In this document: positions 25,715 through 32,913 of the stretch, piece after piece
Numbering within the stretch: the first letter of the stretch is position 1
How the letters are laid out: each line of letters starts with the position of its first letter
Position numbers and translations under genes: made by a program
The notes under the pieces: generated by a model
What the model was told of the DNA's origin: nothing
What the model saw: only the letters and a program-made list of their open reading frames with translations
Database searches by the model: none
Assembly (NCBI GenBank): GCA_003577245.1
Contig: QEVS01000002.1
Span: 186,001 to 250,000, forward strand
Length of the DNA: 64,000 bases
Reading direction: 5' to 3'
DNA from: a bacterium
GTDB taxonomy: Bacteria > Chloroflexota > Dehalococcoidia > Tepidiformales > Tepidiformaceae

Positions 25715-26230
25715 ATGGCGCTCAAGGCTCGCGAATTCCTGTTCAAGGCCGAGGACCTGGCCATGAAGGCCCTGCCCCCGGGGTTCGCGCAACCGGAACG
25801 AAAGGTGATGTGGACCACCCTGCAGCTGCACTACGGGGACCCCCGTGTGCACTTCGAGCTGCAGCCGATGCCCGCGCGCGGGGTGGTTGAGCTGGGCCTC
25901 CATTTCGAAGGGCCCGCCGAGGTCAACGATCGCTGGGCGGCGCTGGTGGCTCTTCACGCCCCGGAGCTTATGGCGGCCCTGGGCGAAGGATGGGAGCTCG
26001 AGGAATGGACGGCCTCGTGGCGGAGGCTTCACCGGACATGGCCGTTCACCGAACTGAGCCTGGAATTGGCCGAGGAGGTCTCCGGGCAGCTTGCGCGAGC
26101 CCTGCAGGTATTGCGGCCTCTGGTGGTGGAGGGGCTTTCGGCCATCCCGATGCCGCCGGTGCAGGTCACCGCTTCGAAGGCGCGGGGTGGCGAACACTGG
26201 CGCCGGTCAAGGGAGCGCTCACGGAGGTAG
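25715..26230 (+). CDS. Conserved-looking protein of unknown function (171 residues)
   Basis: ATG 25715 gives M-A-L-K-A-R-E-F-L-F-K-A-E-D; TACTTT ends four bases before it. The product looks soluble, with alternating strand/helix character (V-H-F-E-L-Q-P, V-V-E-L-G-L-H-F-E-G) and a Trp-rich middle (W-E-L-E-E-W-T-A-S-W-R-R-L). There is a basic tail (R-R-S-R-E-R-S-R-R). It diverges from pyruvate kinase over 76 bases. No known domain is recognised. Confidence 0.6.
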   Translation: MALKAREFLFKAEDLAMKALPPGFAQPERKVMWTTLQLHYGDPRVHFELQPMPARGVVELGLHFEGPAEVNDRWAALVALHAPELMAALGEGWELEEWTASWRRLHRTWPFTELSLELAEEVSGQLARALQVLRPLVVEGLSAIPMPPVQVTASKARGGEHWRRSRERSRR

Positions 26231-26263
26231 GCCGGCGGAAGCGCAACCCGGCGGGCGGAGCTA

Positions 26264-26689
26264 TCAGTTCTGGAACACGGTGTCGAGCTGGGCCGTGATG
26301 TCGAAGTACTCCTGGAAGGTCTGGTTGAAGCGGTAGAAGGCATCACGCCGGTGGTAGTCCTTGCCGCGCGCGAACTCCGCTTCGCCCTGAAGGTCAAGGG
26401 AGTTGAGGGTGTACTCGTGCTCGGCGCGCCCGTGCAGCTTGATGTTCTGGAGCATGGCTTTCCAGCCGTCCACGGGCTGGACCAGGGTGAAGTCGAGCTC
26501 GTCGGCGCGACGGGCATCGACCTCGCGGACATCCTTGACTTCAAAGGCTTCGAAGTCGATCTCAAAAAAGCGCCCATCGACAGCCACGCCGACCTCGGCA
26601 TCGCATGCGCCCAGCCGCTTGAAGCTATCGGAGCGGTTGAGCAGGTCGGCGGCGGCGCGGAACCACTCGACGGACGGGAAAGCGGGCAT
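26264..26689 (-). CDS. SCP2-like sterol/lipid-binding family protein
   Basis: The product is 141 residues. ATG 26689 has GGAGG six bases upstream and replaces a longer frame to 26752. The sequence F-P-S-V-E-W-F-R-A-A-A-D-L-L-N and the alternating strands V-G-V-A-V-D-G-R-F-F-E-I-D-F-E-A-F resemble the SCP2 fold used as a lipid or acyl-CoA carrier. Acyl-CoA metabolism genes nearby would fit such a role. Identity is judged by eye and is moderate. Confidence 0.5.
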   Translation of the reverse strand: MPAFPSVEWFRAAADLLNRSDSFKRLGACDAEVGVAVDGRFFEIDFEAFEVKDVREVDARRADELDFTLVQPVDGWKAMLQNIKLHGRAEHEYTLNSLDLQGEAEFARGKDYHRRDAFYRFNQTFQEYFDITAQLDTVFQN

Positions 26690-26806
26690 GGGCAACCTCC
26701 AGTTGATCACGGGGCGTGCAGAAGCCCGGAGAGCGGGCTCGCAAGCGGTCATTCGTGGAGGTTGAGTCTATCGCACGATTAGCAGCGTTACAAATGTCGT
26801 AATCGT

Positions 26807-27364
26807 TTATGAGAAAGCGGGGTTCTCCAGGTATTGTCGCAGGCTCATCCCCTGCTGGTCGCGGGCGGAGAGGACGGGCTGGGCCACCGGCCATTCGATG
26901 CCAACCCGGGGGTCGTTCCAGGCGATGGTGCCTTCGGAGGAAGGGGTGTAGAAGCCGGTGCACTTGTATTGCACTTCGGCGAAGTCGCTGAGGGTGACGA
27001 ATCCATGGCCGAACCCTTCGGGGACGTAGATCTGGCGCATGTTCTCGGCGCTCAGCTCAGCAGAGACCCATTGGCCGAACGTGGGGGAGCTCACGCGGAG
27101 GTCGACGGCGACATCGAGGATGGCGCCGAACGTGCAGCGCACCAGCTTCCCCATTGGGGCAGTCATGTCCTGGTAATGAAGCCCGCGGAGGACGTTCCTG
27201 GCGGAGCGGGAGTGGTTGTCCTGGACGAAGTCGAGGTCGAGTCCTGCCTCGGCGTAGGTGCGCCTGTGCCAGTTTTCGATGAAGAAGCCGCGCTCGTCGC
27301 GGAAGTAGGCGGTGTCGATGAGCACGACTCCCTGGAGCTTCGTCGGCGAGATGGTGATGTCCAC
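26807..27364 (-). CDS. rmlC: dTDP-4-dehydrorhamnose 3,5-epimerase
   Basis: The product is 185 residues, the normal RmlC length, from GTG 27364. Motifs are G-V-V-L-I-D-T-A-Y-F-R-D-E-R-G-F-F, Q-D-N-H-S-R-S, L-R-G-L-H-Y-Q (catalytic His), and V-Q-Y-K-C-T-G-F-Y-T-P with the active-site Tyr. It makes dTDP-4-dehydro-L-rhamnose for cell-surface polysaccharide. No rmlA, rmlB or rmlD gene is in the window. It may serve the polysaccharide genes at 1-6 kb. Confidence 0.9.
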   Translation of the reverse strand: MDITISPTKLQGVVLIDTAYFRDERGFFIENWHRRTYAEAGLDLDFVQDNHSRSARNVLRGLHYQDMTAPMGKLVRCTFGAILDVAVDLRVSSPTFGQWVSAELSAENMRQIYVPEGFGHGFVTLSDFAEVQYKCTGFYTPSSEGTIAWNDPRVGIEWPVAQPVLSARDQQGMSLRQYLENPAFS

Positions 27365-27449
27365 GTGCGTCCCCTGCGGCGAATGGTGGAGGCATTAGGC
27401 AACAGGAGAGGGGGATAGGCAACCGGCGAAGGGAGGCGGCGAGCGAGTT

Positions 27450-27599
27450 GTGCCTCACGACGGGCAGCAGGTAAGGGGGTACAGCCAACCAGGCGAGTTC
27501 GCCGAGGCGCAGGCTGGCCTGCGCTTGTGGGAGCACTTCCTCGCGGACTTCCCGGTTTCATGCGCGCGCGAACCGGGCCCTTACGCGGAGGCGGTATAA
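27450..27599 (+). CDS. Possible short ORF (49 residues) before htpX
   Basis: GTG 27450 to TAA 27597-27599 encodes 49 residues with GC-rich third positions and protein-like composition (G-E-F-A-E-A-Q-A-G-L-R-L-W-E-H-F-L). GGAGG at 27432-27436 is 13 bases upstream, farther than usual. The stop codon overlaps the TATAAT of the htpX promoter. It may be a small gene, a decayed gene end, or chance. Confidence 0.25.
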   Translation: MPHDGQQVRGYSQPGEFAEAQAGLRLWEHFLADFPVSCAREPGPYAEAV

Positions 27600-27600
27600 T
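27595..27600 (+). promoter_or_regulatory. -10 element of htpX
   Basis: A consensus TATAAT lies 29 bases before the htpX ATG. No clear -35 is seen. The transcript would have a leader of about 23 bases with GGAGG at 27610-27614. Confidence 0.5.
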
Positions 27601-27629
27601 CCGAAGCAGGAGGTATCCAGCGGGAAACC

Positions 27630-28478
27630 ATGAACTTCTTCAAGACAACGCTGCTGCTTGCGGTGCTGACAGGCATCCTCGTTGCCGTCGGTGGCCTCAT
27701 CGGGGGCGTGAGCGGGATGGTCCTGTTCCTCATCATCGCGGCGGCCATGAACTTCTTCGCCTTCTGGTTCAGCGACAAGATGGCGCTGCGCATGGCGGGC
27801 GCGCGCGAGGTGAGCGAGGCAGAGGCGCCGCGGCTGCACGCCATGGTGCGCGAGGTGGCAAACCTGGCGAACATGCCTATGCCGCGGGTCTACATTGTGC
27901 AGAACGATTCGCCCAATGCATTCGCCACCGGGCGCAGCCCAAAGCGAGCGGTTGTGGCAGTCACCACGGGGATTCAGCGCATCCTCAGTGAGCGCGAGCT
28001 GCGCGCCGTGATCGGGCACGAGATGGGCCACGTGAAGAATCGCGACATCCTCACCAGCTCGATCGTGGCCACGGTGGCCGGGGCCATCGCCCTCATTGGC
28101 AACATCCTGATGTGGAGCTCGCTCTTCGGGGGAGGGCGCGACGACAACCGCAACCCGCTGCTCATGCTGCTGGCCATCATCGTCGCTCCCATCGCCGCGA
28201 CGCTTATCCAGCTGGGCATCAGCCGAACGCGCGAATACGCGGCGGACAGGACCGGCGCGGAGATCACGCACGATCCCGAGGCGCTTGCAAGCGCGCTTGA
28301 GAAGCTCCATCGCGGCACGGCGATGATGCCCATGGAGGCAACGCCCAACCAGGAAGCGGTGTCGGCGCTTTACATCGTGCATCCGTTTGCCGGCGGCGGG
28401 ATTTCGAACCTGTTCAGCACTCACCCGCCGATGGAAGAGCGCATCAAGCGGCTGCGGCAGATGACCTACAGGTCCTGA
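27630..28478 (+). CDS. htpX: Membrane zinc metalloprotease HtpX
   Basis: The product is 282 residues. Two N-terminal membrane helices (about 5-25 and 29-50) are followed by the zinc motif H-E-M-G-H at 130-134 (V-I-G-H-E-M-G-H-V-K-N-R-D), a third hydrophobic pair, and S-R-T-R-E-Y-A-A-D-R-T-G-A with the third zinc ligand Glu. In the family it degrades misfolded membrane proteins, often under heat or envelope stress. It appears to be a single-gene unit between its own promoter and a strong terminator. Confidence 0.95.
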   Translation: MNFFKTTLLLAVLTGILVAVGGLIGGVSGMVLFLIIAAAMNFFAFWFSDKMALRMAGAREVSEAEAPRLHAMVREVANLANMPMPRVYIVQNDSPNAFATGRSPKRAVVAVTTGIQRILSERELRAVIGHEMGHVKNRDILTSSIVATVAGAIALIGNILMWSSLFGGGRDDNRNPLLMLLAIIVAPIAATLIQLGISRTREYAADRTGAEITHDPEALASALEKLHRGTAMMPMEATPNQEAVSALYIVHPFAGGGISNLFSTHPPMEERIKRLRQMTYRS

Positions 28479-28501
28479 CGGGGGCAGGGAAAGCAGACCG
28501 G

Positions 28502-28534
28502 GGGGGTGGCTCATTGGTGGGCCACCCCCTTCTT
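28502..28534 (+). terminator. Rho-independent terminator after htpX
   Basis: GGGGGTGGC (28502-28510) pairs with GCCACCCCC (28521-28529) around a ten-base loop and is followed by TTCTT. Confidence 0.8.
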
Positions 28535-28598
28535 GCTCCCGGCGGCCATGGCGGCACCCGGGACGAGCGCCCGAACGCGTCGTATGCTTGGCCCCACC

Positions 28599-29792
28599 AT
28601 GGACTTCCGCGATTCTCCCGAAGAGGCTGCGTTTCGCCGTGAGATGCGCGCCTGGATTGGCGCCAGCCTGCCCGCCGAACTGCAGGGTGACGCCGGCGAG
28701 GGCGAGTGGGGCCAGCTTTCGAGCGGGCACGAACGCAATCACGACGCGATGCTGGAGTGGCGCCGCCGTCTCCAGTCGCGCGGGCTGGTGGCTCCGGCCT
28801 GGCCGCACAAGTACGGCGGGGCCGAGCTGCCGGTGATGCAGCAGTTCATTCTGAAAGAGGAGATGGCCCGCGCACGCGCCCCCCGCTTTGGGGGCGTCGG
28901 CATCGGCTGGGTGGCTCCGACGCTCATGCAGTATGGCGAAGAATGGATGAGAGAGCGCTTCATCCAGCCCATCCTTGCGGGCGAGGAGAGGTGGTGCCAG
29001 GGGTTCAGTGAGCCCGGCGCCGGTTCCGACCTGGCGAGCGTGCAGACGCGTGCCGTGCGCGACGGCGATGACTACTTGGTCAACGGCCAGAAGATCTGGA
29101 CTTCAGGGGCGCACATCTCCGACTGGATGATCCTGCTCGCCCGCACCGACCCGGCGGCGCCCAAGCACAAGGGGCTGAGCTACTTCCTCCTCGATATGAA
29201 GACCCCGGGGATTTCGATGTCGCCCATCATCAACATGGTGGGCAACAAGGGGTTCAACCAGGTCTTTTTCGAAAACGTGCGCCTTCCCGCGCGCAACATC
29301 GTGGGCGAAGAGAATCGCGGCTGGTATGTGGCGGCTACAACGCTCGACTTCGAGCGCAGCCTGGTTGACCTTTGCGTGGAGTACGAGGCGATCCTCCGCG
29401 AGCTGATCGAGTGGGCGCGCACGGCTCGCCCACCGGGACTGGCGGACGAGACCCGTCACGGGCTCATGGAGATGCTCATCCAGGTGCAGGTGGCGCGGAC
29501 ACTGAGCCTGAGGGTGGTCTCGATGCAGGCGCGGGGCCAGATCCCGAACTACGAGGCGAGTATCGTGAAGCTCTTCGCGAGCGAGCTGGAGCAGCGGATG
29601 GCGGCGGTCGCGTTTCACACCGGGGGCATGCTGAGCCTGGTAACGAGCCGCCGTCAGAGCCGGTGGGAGCCGCTGATGGGCCGCATCGGCCGTTTCCAGC
29701 TCCATTCAGCGGCGGCGACCGTTGGCGGCGGCACAAGCGAGGTGCAGCGGAACATCATCGCCACGCGAGGGTTGGGCCTGCCGCGAGGGTAG
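28599..29792 (+). CDS. Acyl-CoA dehydrogenase family protein
   Basis: The product is 397 residues from ATG 28599 (M-D-F-R-D-S-P-E-E-A-A-F-R). Flavin-enzyme motifs are present: W-C-Q-G-F-S-E-P-G-A-G-S-D-L-A-S, V-N-G-Q-K-I-W-T-S-G-A-H, and a C-terminal V-G-G-G-T-S-E-V-Q-R-N-I-I-A. It should oxidise an acyl-CoA and pass electrons to ETF (genes at 0-1.2 kb). It is a close relative of the gene at 31579. A TATGCT hexamer ends ten bases before the ATG. The chain-length or substrate class (fatty acid versus sterol side chain) cannot be decided. Confidence 0.9.
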   Translation: MDFRDSPEEAAFRREMRAWIGASLPAELQGDAGEGEWGQLSSGHERNHDAMLEWRRRLQSRGLVAPAWPHKYGGAELPVMQQFILKEEMARARAPRFGGVGIGWVAPTLMQYGEEWMRERFIQPILAGEERWCQGFSEPGAGSDLASVQTRAVRDGDDYLVNGQKIWTSGAHISDWMILLARTDPAAPKHKGLSYFLLDMKTPGISMSPIINMVGNKGFNQVFFENVRLPARNIVGEENRGWYVAATTLDFERSLVDLCVEYEAILRELIEWARTARPPGLADETRHGLMEMLIQVQVARTLSLRVVSMQARGQIPNYEASIVKLFASELEQRMAAVAFHTGGMLSLVTSRRQSRWEPLMGRIGRFQLHSAAATVGGGTSEVQRNIIATRGLGLPRG

Positions 29793-29797
29793 TTGCC

Positions 29798-30601
29798 CTA
29801 ACGGCCGGTGAAACGTGGTTCGCGCTTCTCCTGGAAGGCGCGGACCGCCTCGCGGTGGTCTTCCTTCGTCATGGAGACCTCTTCGAGCGCAAGGGAAAGA
29901 GGCAGCACCAGGTTCGAGACGGCCTTGAGCAGCTTGTTCACCGAGGTCTTCGACGACTGGATGGCGAAGGCCGGGCCCGCGGCCAGCCGCTGAGCGAGGG
30001 CGCTTGCCTCGGGAAGAGCCTGGCCTTCGTCAACCACGCGGTTGACCAGGCCCATCTCCAGGGCCTCGCCGGCGGACACGAGGTCGCCCGTCATGAGCAT
30101 GTACTTGGCACGGTTCACTCCCACGAGCAGCGGCCAGATGACGGCGCCGCCATCGCCCGCCGTGATGCCCATCCTCACGTGGGGGTCGCCGAAGCGAGCG
30201 TTGCGCGCGGCGATGACCACATCGCAGTGGAGGGCCACCGTGGCGCCCAGCCCGACCGCCGCACCGTTGACGGCGGCAATGATGGGCTTCTCGAGGTCGA
30301 GCAGGGAATCAACGATGCGGCGTGCCTCCTGCATGAGTGAGAGCCCGGTCTTGAGACGCATGTTGGAGCCCATGTTCGAATCGGCGCCAAAGTCGCCACC
30401 GGCGCAGAATGCCCGGCCAGCGCCGGTGAGCACCGCCGCGCGGACGTCGCCATCGCGCTGGATGTCTTCGAAGAGGGTCGAGAGCTCCGAGTGCATGGCG
30501 CCGTTGACGGCGTTGAGCCGTTCAGGCCGGTTGAGGGTGAGCACGGCAACGCCGCCGCTCTTCTCGATGGTGATGGTCTCGTAGTTCTCCTGGCGAAGCA
30601 T
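29798..30601 (-). CDS. Enoyl-CoA hydratase/isomerase family protein
   Basis: The product is 267 residues with a GGAGG ribosome-binding site before ATG 30601. Oxyanion-hole motifs A-F-C-A-G-G-D-F and N-G-A-A-V-G-L-G-A-T are present. The second catalytic position reads M-G-I-T-A-G-D-G-G with no upstream Glu, and the first Glu position is also changed (T-V-A-L-H-C-D). It therefore may not be a classical hydratase; isomerase or another crotonase activity is possible. It converges on the acyl-CoA dehydrogenase with a five-base gap. Confidence 0.8.
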   Translation of the reverse strand: MLRQENYETITIEKSGGVAVLTLNRPERLNAVNGAMHSELSTLFEDIQRDGDVRAAVLTGAGRAFCAGGDFGADSNMGSNMRLKTGLSLMQEARRIVDSLLDLEKPIIAAVNGAAVGLGATVALHCDVVIAARNARFGDPHVRMGITAGDGGAVIWPLLVGVNRAKYMLMTGDLVSAGEALEMGLVNRVVDEGQALPEASALAQRLAAGPAFAIQSSKTSVNKLLKAVSNLVLPLSLALEEVSMTKEDHREAVRAFQEKREPRFTGR

Positions 30602-30715
30602 GCCATCGCCTCCTGCGGTCTGGTGGGGCGCATGATACCGCCGCGAGCACGAGGAGGTGAGCCCTCAGCCCGCCGGTTGGCTGTTGAGCGAGCGGGTCAC
30701 ATGATCGGCGGCACC

Positions 30716-31492
30716 ATGACCGGAACGCCTTTCTTCAATCGCGAAGGGGAGCGCTATGCCCCCAACGACATCTGCAGGGGGCCGTGGGACGCGAATTCGC
30801 TCCACGGGCGCGTGGTGGCGGGGCTCCTTGCCCGTGAAATCGAGGCTCAATGGGGTGACCCCGCCTTCCGTCCGGCGCGGCTCACGGTGGACCTCTACCG
30901 CCTGCCGCCGTTCGCCCCGGCTGAGGTTCGCACCAGCGTGGCGCGCGACGGGAACCGCATCCGCGTGGTGGACGCGGAGTTCATCTCGGGCGAGGCCTCG
31001 ATAGCGCGGGCCAGCGCCGTGTTCCTGAGGCGCGCGGAGAATCCCGGCGGCACGGTCTGGAGCCCGCCGGCGTGGCAGGTGCCAGGACCTGCCGAGCTCG
31101 TTCCGCGCGATGCGCCCGGAGGCCGTGAGCCGATGTGGGAAACGCGCGTCATCGACCACGGGTTCGGGAGCACGGAGCGGAAGCGGGCGTGGTTGCGTGA
31201 GAACCGGCCGCTGGTTGCGGGAGAGGAGCTGACTCCATTTGTGCGGGCGGCGTTCGCCTCGGACTTCACGAACCCGTTCGCCAACTCGGGGAGCGCGGGA
31301 CTGCAGTTCGTAAATGCCGACATCACGCTGTACCTGCACCGCCTCCCGGCCGCCGAGTGGCTGGGATTCGAGGTAGCTTCGCACCATGCCGGCGAAGGTA
31401 TCGCGGTGGCCGAGTGCGCAATCTACGACGAGATGGGCGCGATCGGCCGGAGCCTCGTGTGCGCCCTGGCGAACCGGCGCTCAGGGGGCTAA
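30716..31492 (+). CDS. Acyl-CoA thioesterase-like (double hot dog) protein
   Basis: The product is 258 residues from ATG 30716; ATG 30701 would add five residues. The N-terminal half has C-R-G-P-W-D-A-N-S-L-H-G-R-V-V-A-G-L-L, the core helix region of TesB-like hot-dog folds, and the second half repeats it more weakly (L-Y-L-H-R-L-P, W-L-G-F-E-V-A-S-H-H). The TesB/4HBT_3 group hydrolyses acyl-CoA esters. It lies between two acyl-CoA dehydrogenase genes and diverges from the crotonase gene, which fits fatty-acyl-CoA turnover. Confidence 0.7.
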   Translation: MTGTPFFNREGERYAPNDICRGPWDANSLHGRVVAGLLAREIEAQWGDPAFRPARLTVDLYRLPPFAPAEVRTSVARDGNRIRVVDAEFISGEASIARASAVFLRRAENPGGTVWSPPAWQVPGPAELVPRDAPGGREPMWETRVIDHGFGSTERKRAWLRENRPLVAGEELTPFVRAAFASDFTNPFANSGSAGLQFVNADITLYLHRLPAAEWLGFEVASHHAGEGIAVAECAIYDEMGAIGRSLVCALANRRSGG

Positions 31493-31578
31493 GGACGGCG
31501 CTCGAAACGCAACGCGCGGGAGCATAGACTACGCGCACAACAGGCCGGCCCCGCCGGGCCCCGCACGAGGAGTAGGTC

Positions 31579-32754
31579 ATGGAATTCCGAGACAACCCGG
31601 AAGAGGCATCCTTTCGCACCGCGGTTCGCGGCTTCATCAACGAGAATCTCCCGAAGGACTACGTGCCGGTGGACCCCTTCAGCGAGGACGAGGACCGGGC
31701 GTTCGTCAAGGAGTGGCGCGGAGCGCTGGCAAAGCGCGGATGGATTGCCCCGCACTGGCCGAAGGAGTACGGCGGCGCGGGGATGAGCGTGACCGAGCAG
31801 TTCGTCTTCAACGAAGAGATGGCGGAGGCGCGTGCTCCCCAGGTCGGCGGAATGGGCGTGGCCATGATCGGCCCCATCCTCATCCGTTTCGGGACCGAGG
31901 CGCAGCAGAAGGAGCACCTGTCGCGGATAACGAGCGGCGAGGCGCACTGGTGCCAGGGCTACTCCGAGCCGGGGTCAGGCTCGGACCTTGCTTCGCTGCA
32001 GACCCGGGCCGTGCGCGACGGGGACGACTACGTCATCAACGGCCAGAAGATCTGGACTTCGGGCGCGCACCGGGCGAACTGGATGTTCGCTCTCACCCGC
32101 ACTGACCCCGACGCGCCGAAGCATCGCGGCATCTCGATGCTGCTGGTGGACATGAAGTCGCCGGGAGTGCAGGTGCGTCCGCTTATCACCATGGCGGGAG
32201 ACCACGTGTTCAACGAGGTGTTCTTCCAGGACGTGCGCGTTCCCGCCCGGAACCTGGTGGGTGAAGAGAACAGGGGCTGGTACATCGGCGCGGCGCTGCT
32301 CGACTTTGAACGGAGCAATGTCGCCGGTTCGGTGGGGCTCAAGCACACCGTGGCCGACATGGTGAAGTACGTGAAGGAGGTCGCCGGAAGAGGCGCCCCG
32401 GGGCGCGTGACGCAGCAGGTTCGCAACGAGCTCGCGGACCGCGCGGTGGAAGCCGAGCTGGCGCGTCTCATTTCCTACCGGATCATCAGCATGCAGCGGC
32501 AGGGGAAGATCCCGAACTACGAAGCGTCGATGAACAAGCTGTTCCGTTCGGAAGCGATGCAGCGCTCCACGCACACGGCGATGCACCTGGTGGGGATGTA
32601 CGGGAACCTCTACCGGGGCTCGAAGCTGGCTCCGAGGGAGGGGCGCTGGCCGCATTCCTATGTGTCGGCGATCTCGGGCACGATCGCGGCCGGCACGAGC
32701 GAGGTGAACCGGAATGTGATCGCCACGCGCGGACTGGGGTTGCCACGGAGTTAG
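31579..32754 (+). CDS. Acyl-CoA dehydrogenase family protein
   Basis: The product is 391 residues. ATG 31579 is preceded by a GAGGAG-type site. The same motifs as the gene at 28599 appear: W-C-Q-G-Y-S-E-P-G-S-G-S-D-L-A-S, I-N-G-Q-K-I-W-T-S-G-A-H, and A-A-G-T-S-E-V-N-R-N-V-I-A-T-R-G-L-G. The two are paralogues placed 3 kb apart in the same direction. It probably oxidises acyl-CoA with ETF as acceptor. Possible -10 TAGACT at 31526-31531. Confidence 0.9.
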   Translation: MEFRDNPEEASFRTAVRGFINENLPKDYVPVDPFSEDEDRAFVKEWRGALAKRGWIAPHWPKEYGGAGMSVTEQFVFNEEMAEARAPQVGGMGVAMIGPILIRFGTEAQQKEHLSRITSGEAHWCQGYSEPGSGSDLASLQTRAVRDGDDYVINGQKIWTSGAHRANWMFALTRTDPDAPKHRGISMLLVDMKSPGVQVRPLITMAGDHVFNEVFFQDVRVPARNLVGEENRGWYIGAALLDFERSNVAGSVGLKHTVADMVKYVKEVAGRGAPGRVTQQVRNELADRAVEAELARLISYRIISMQRQGKIPNYEASMNKLFRSEAMQRSTHTAMHLVGMYGNLYRGSKLAPREGRWPHSYVSAISGTIAAGTSEVNRNVIATRGLGLPRS

Positions 32755-32913
32755 GGGCGGAGAGTCGAAACCGCGACCGGGCCGGGCAAACGCCTGGACA
32801 AATGTGGCTGGCGGCCATCGAAGGCCGCGCCCCCGGGCCTGATTGTGAGGCCCCTGCAATTCGGGTACGGTACCTTCGAGGAGCGGGGCGCAGGTTTGGC
32901 CGGAGGGTTGCTC

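Noticed and set aside
27558-28808. 416-residue minus-strand frame over htpX
   Set aside because: Antisense to htpX, whose zinc motif and promoter are clear; composition is that of a shadow (many His, Arg, Ala).
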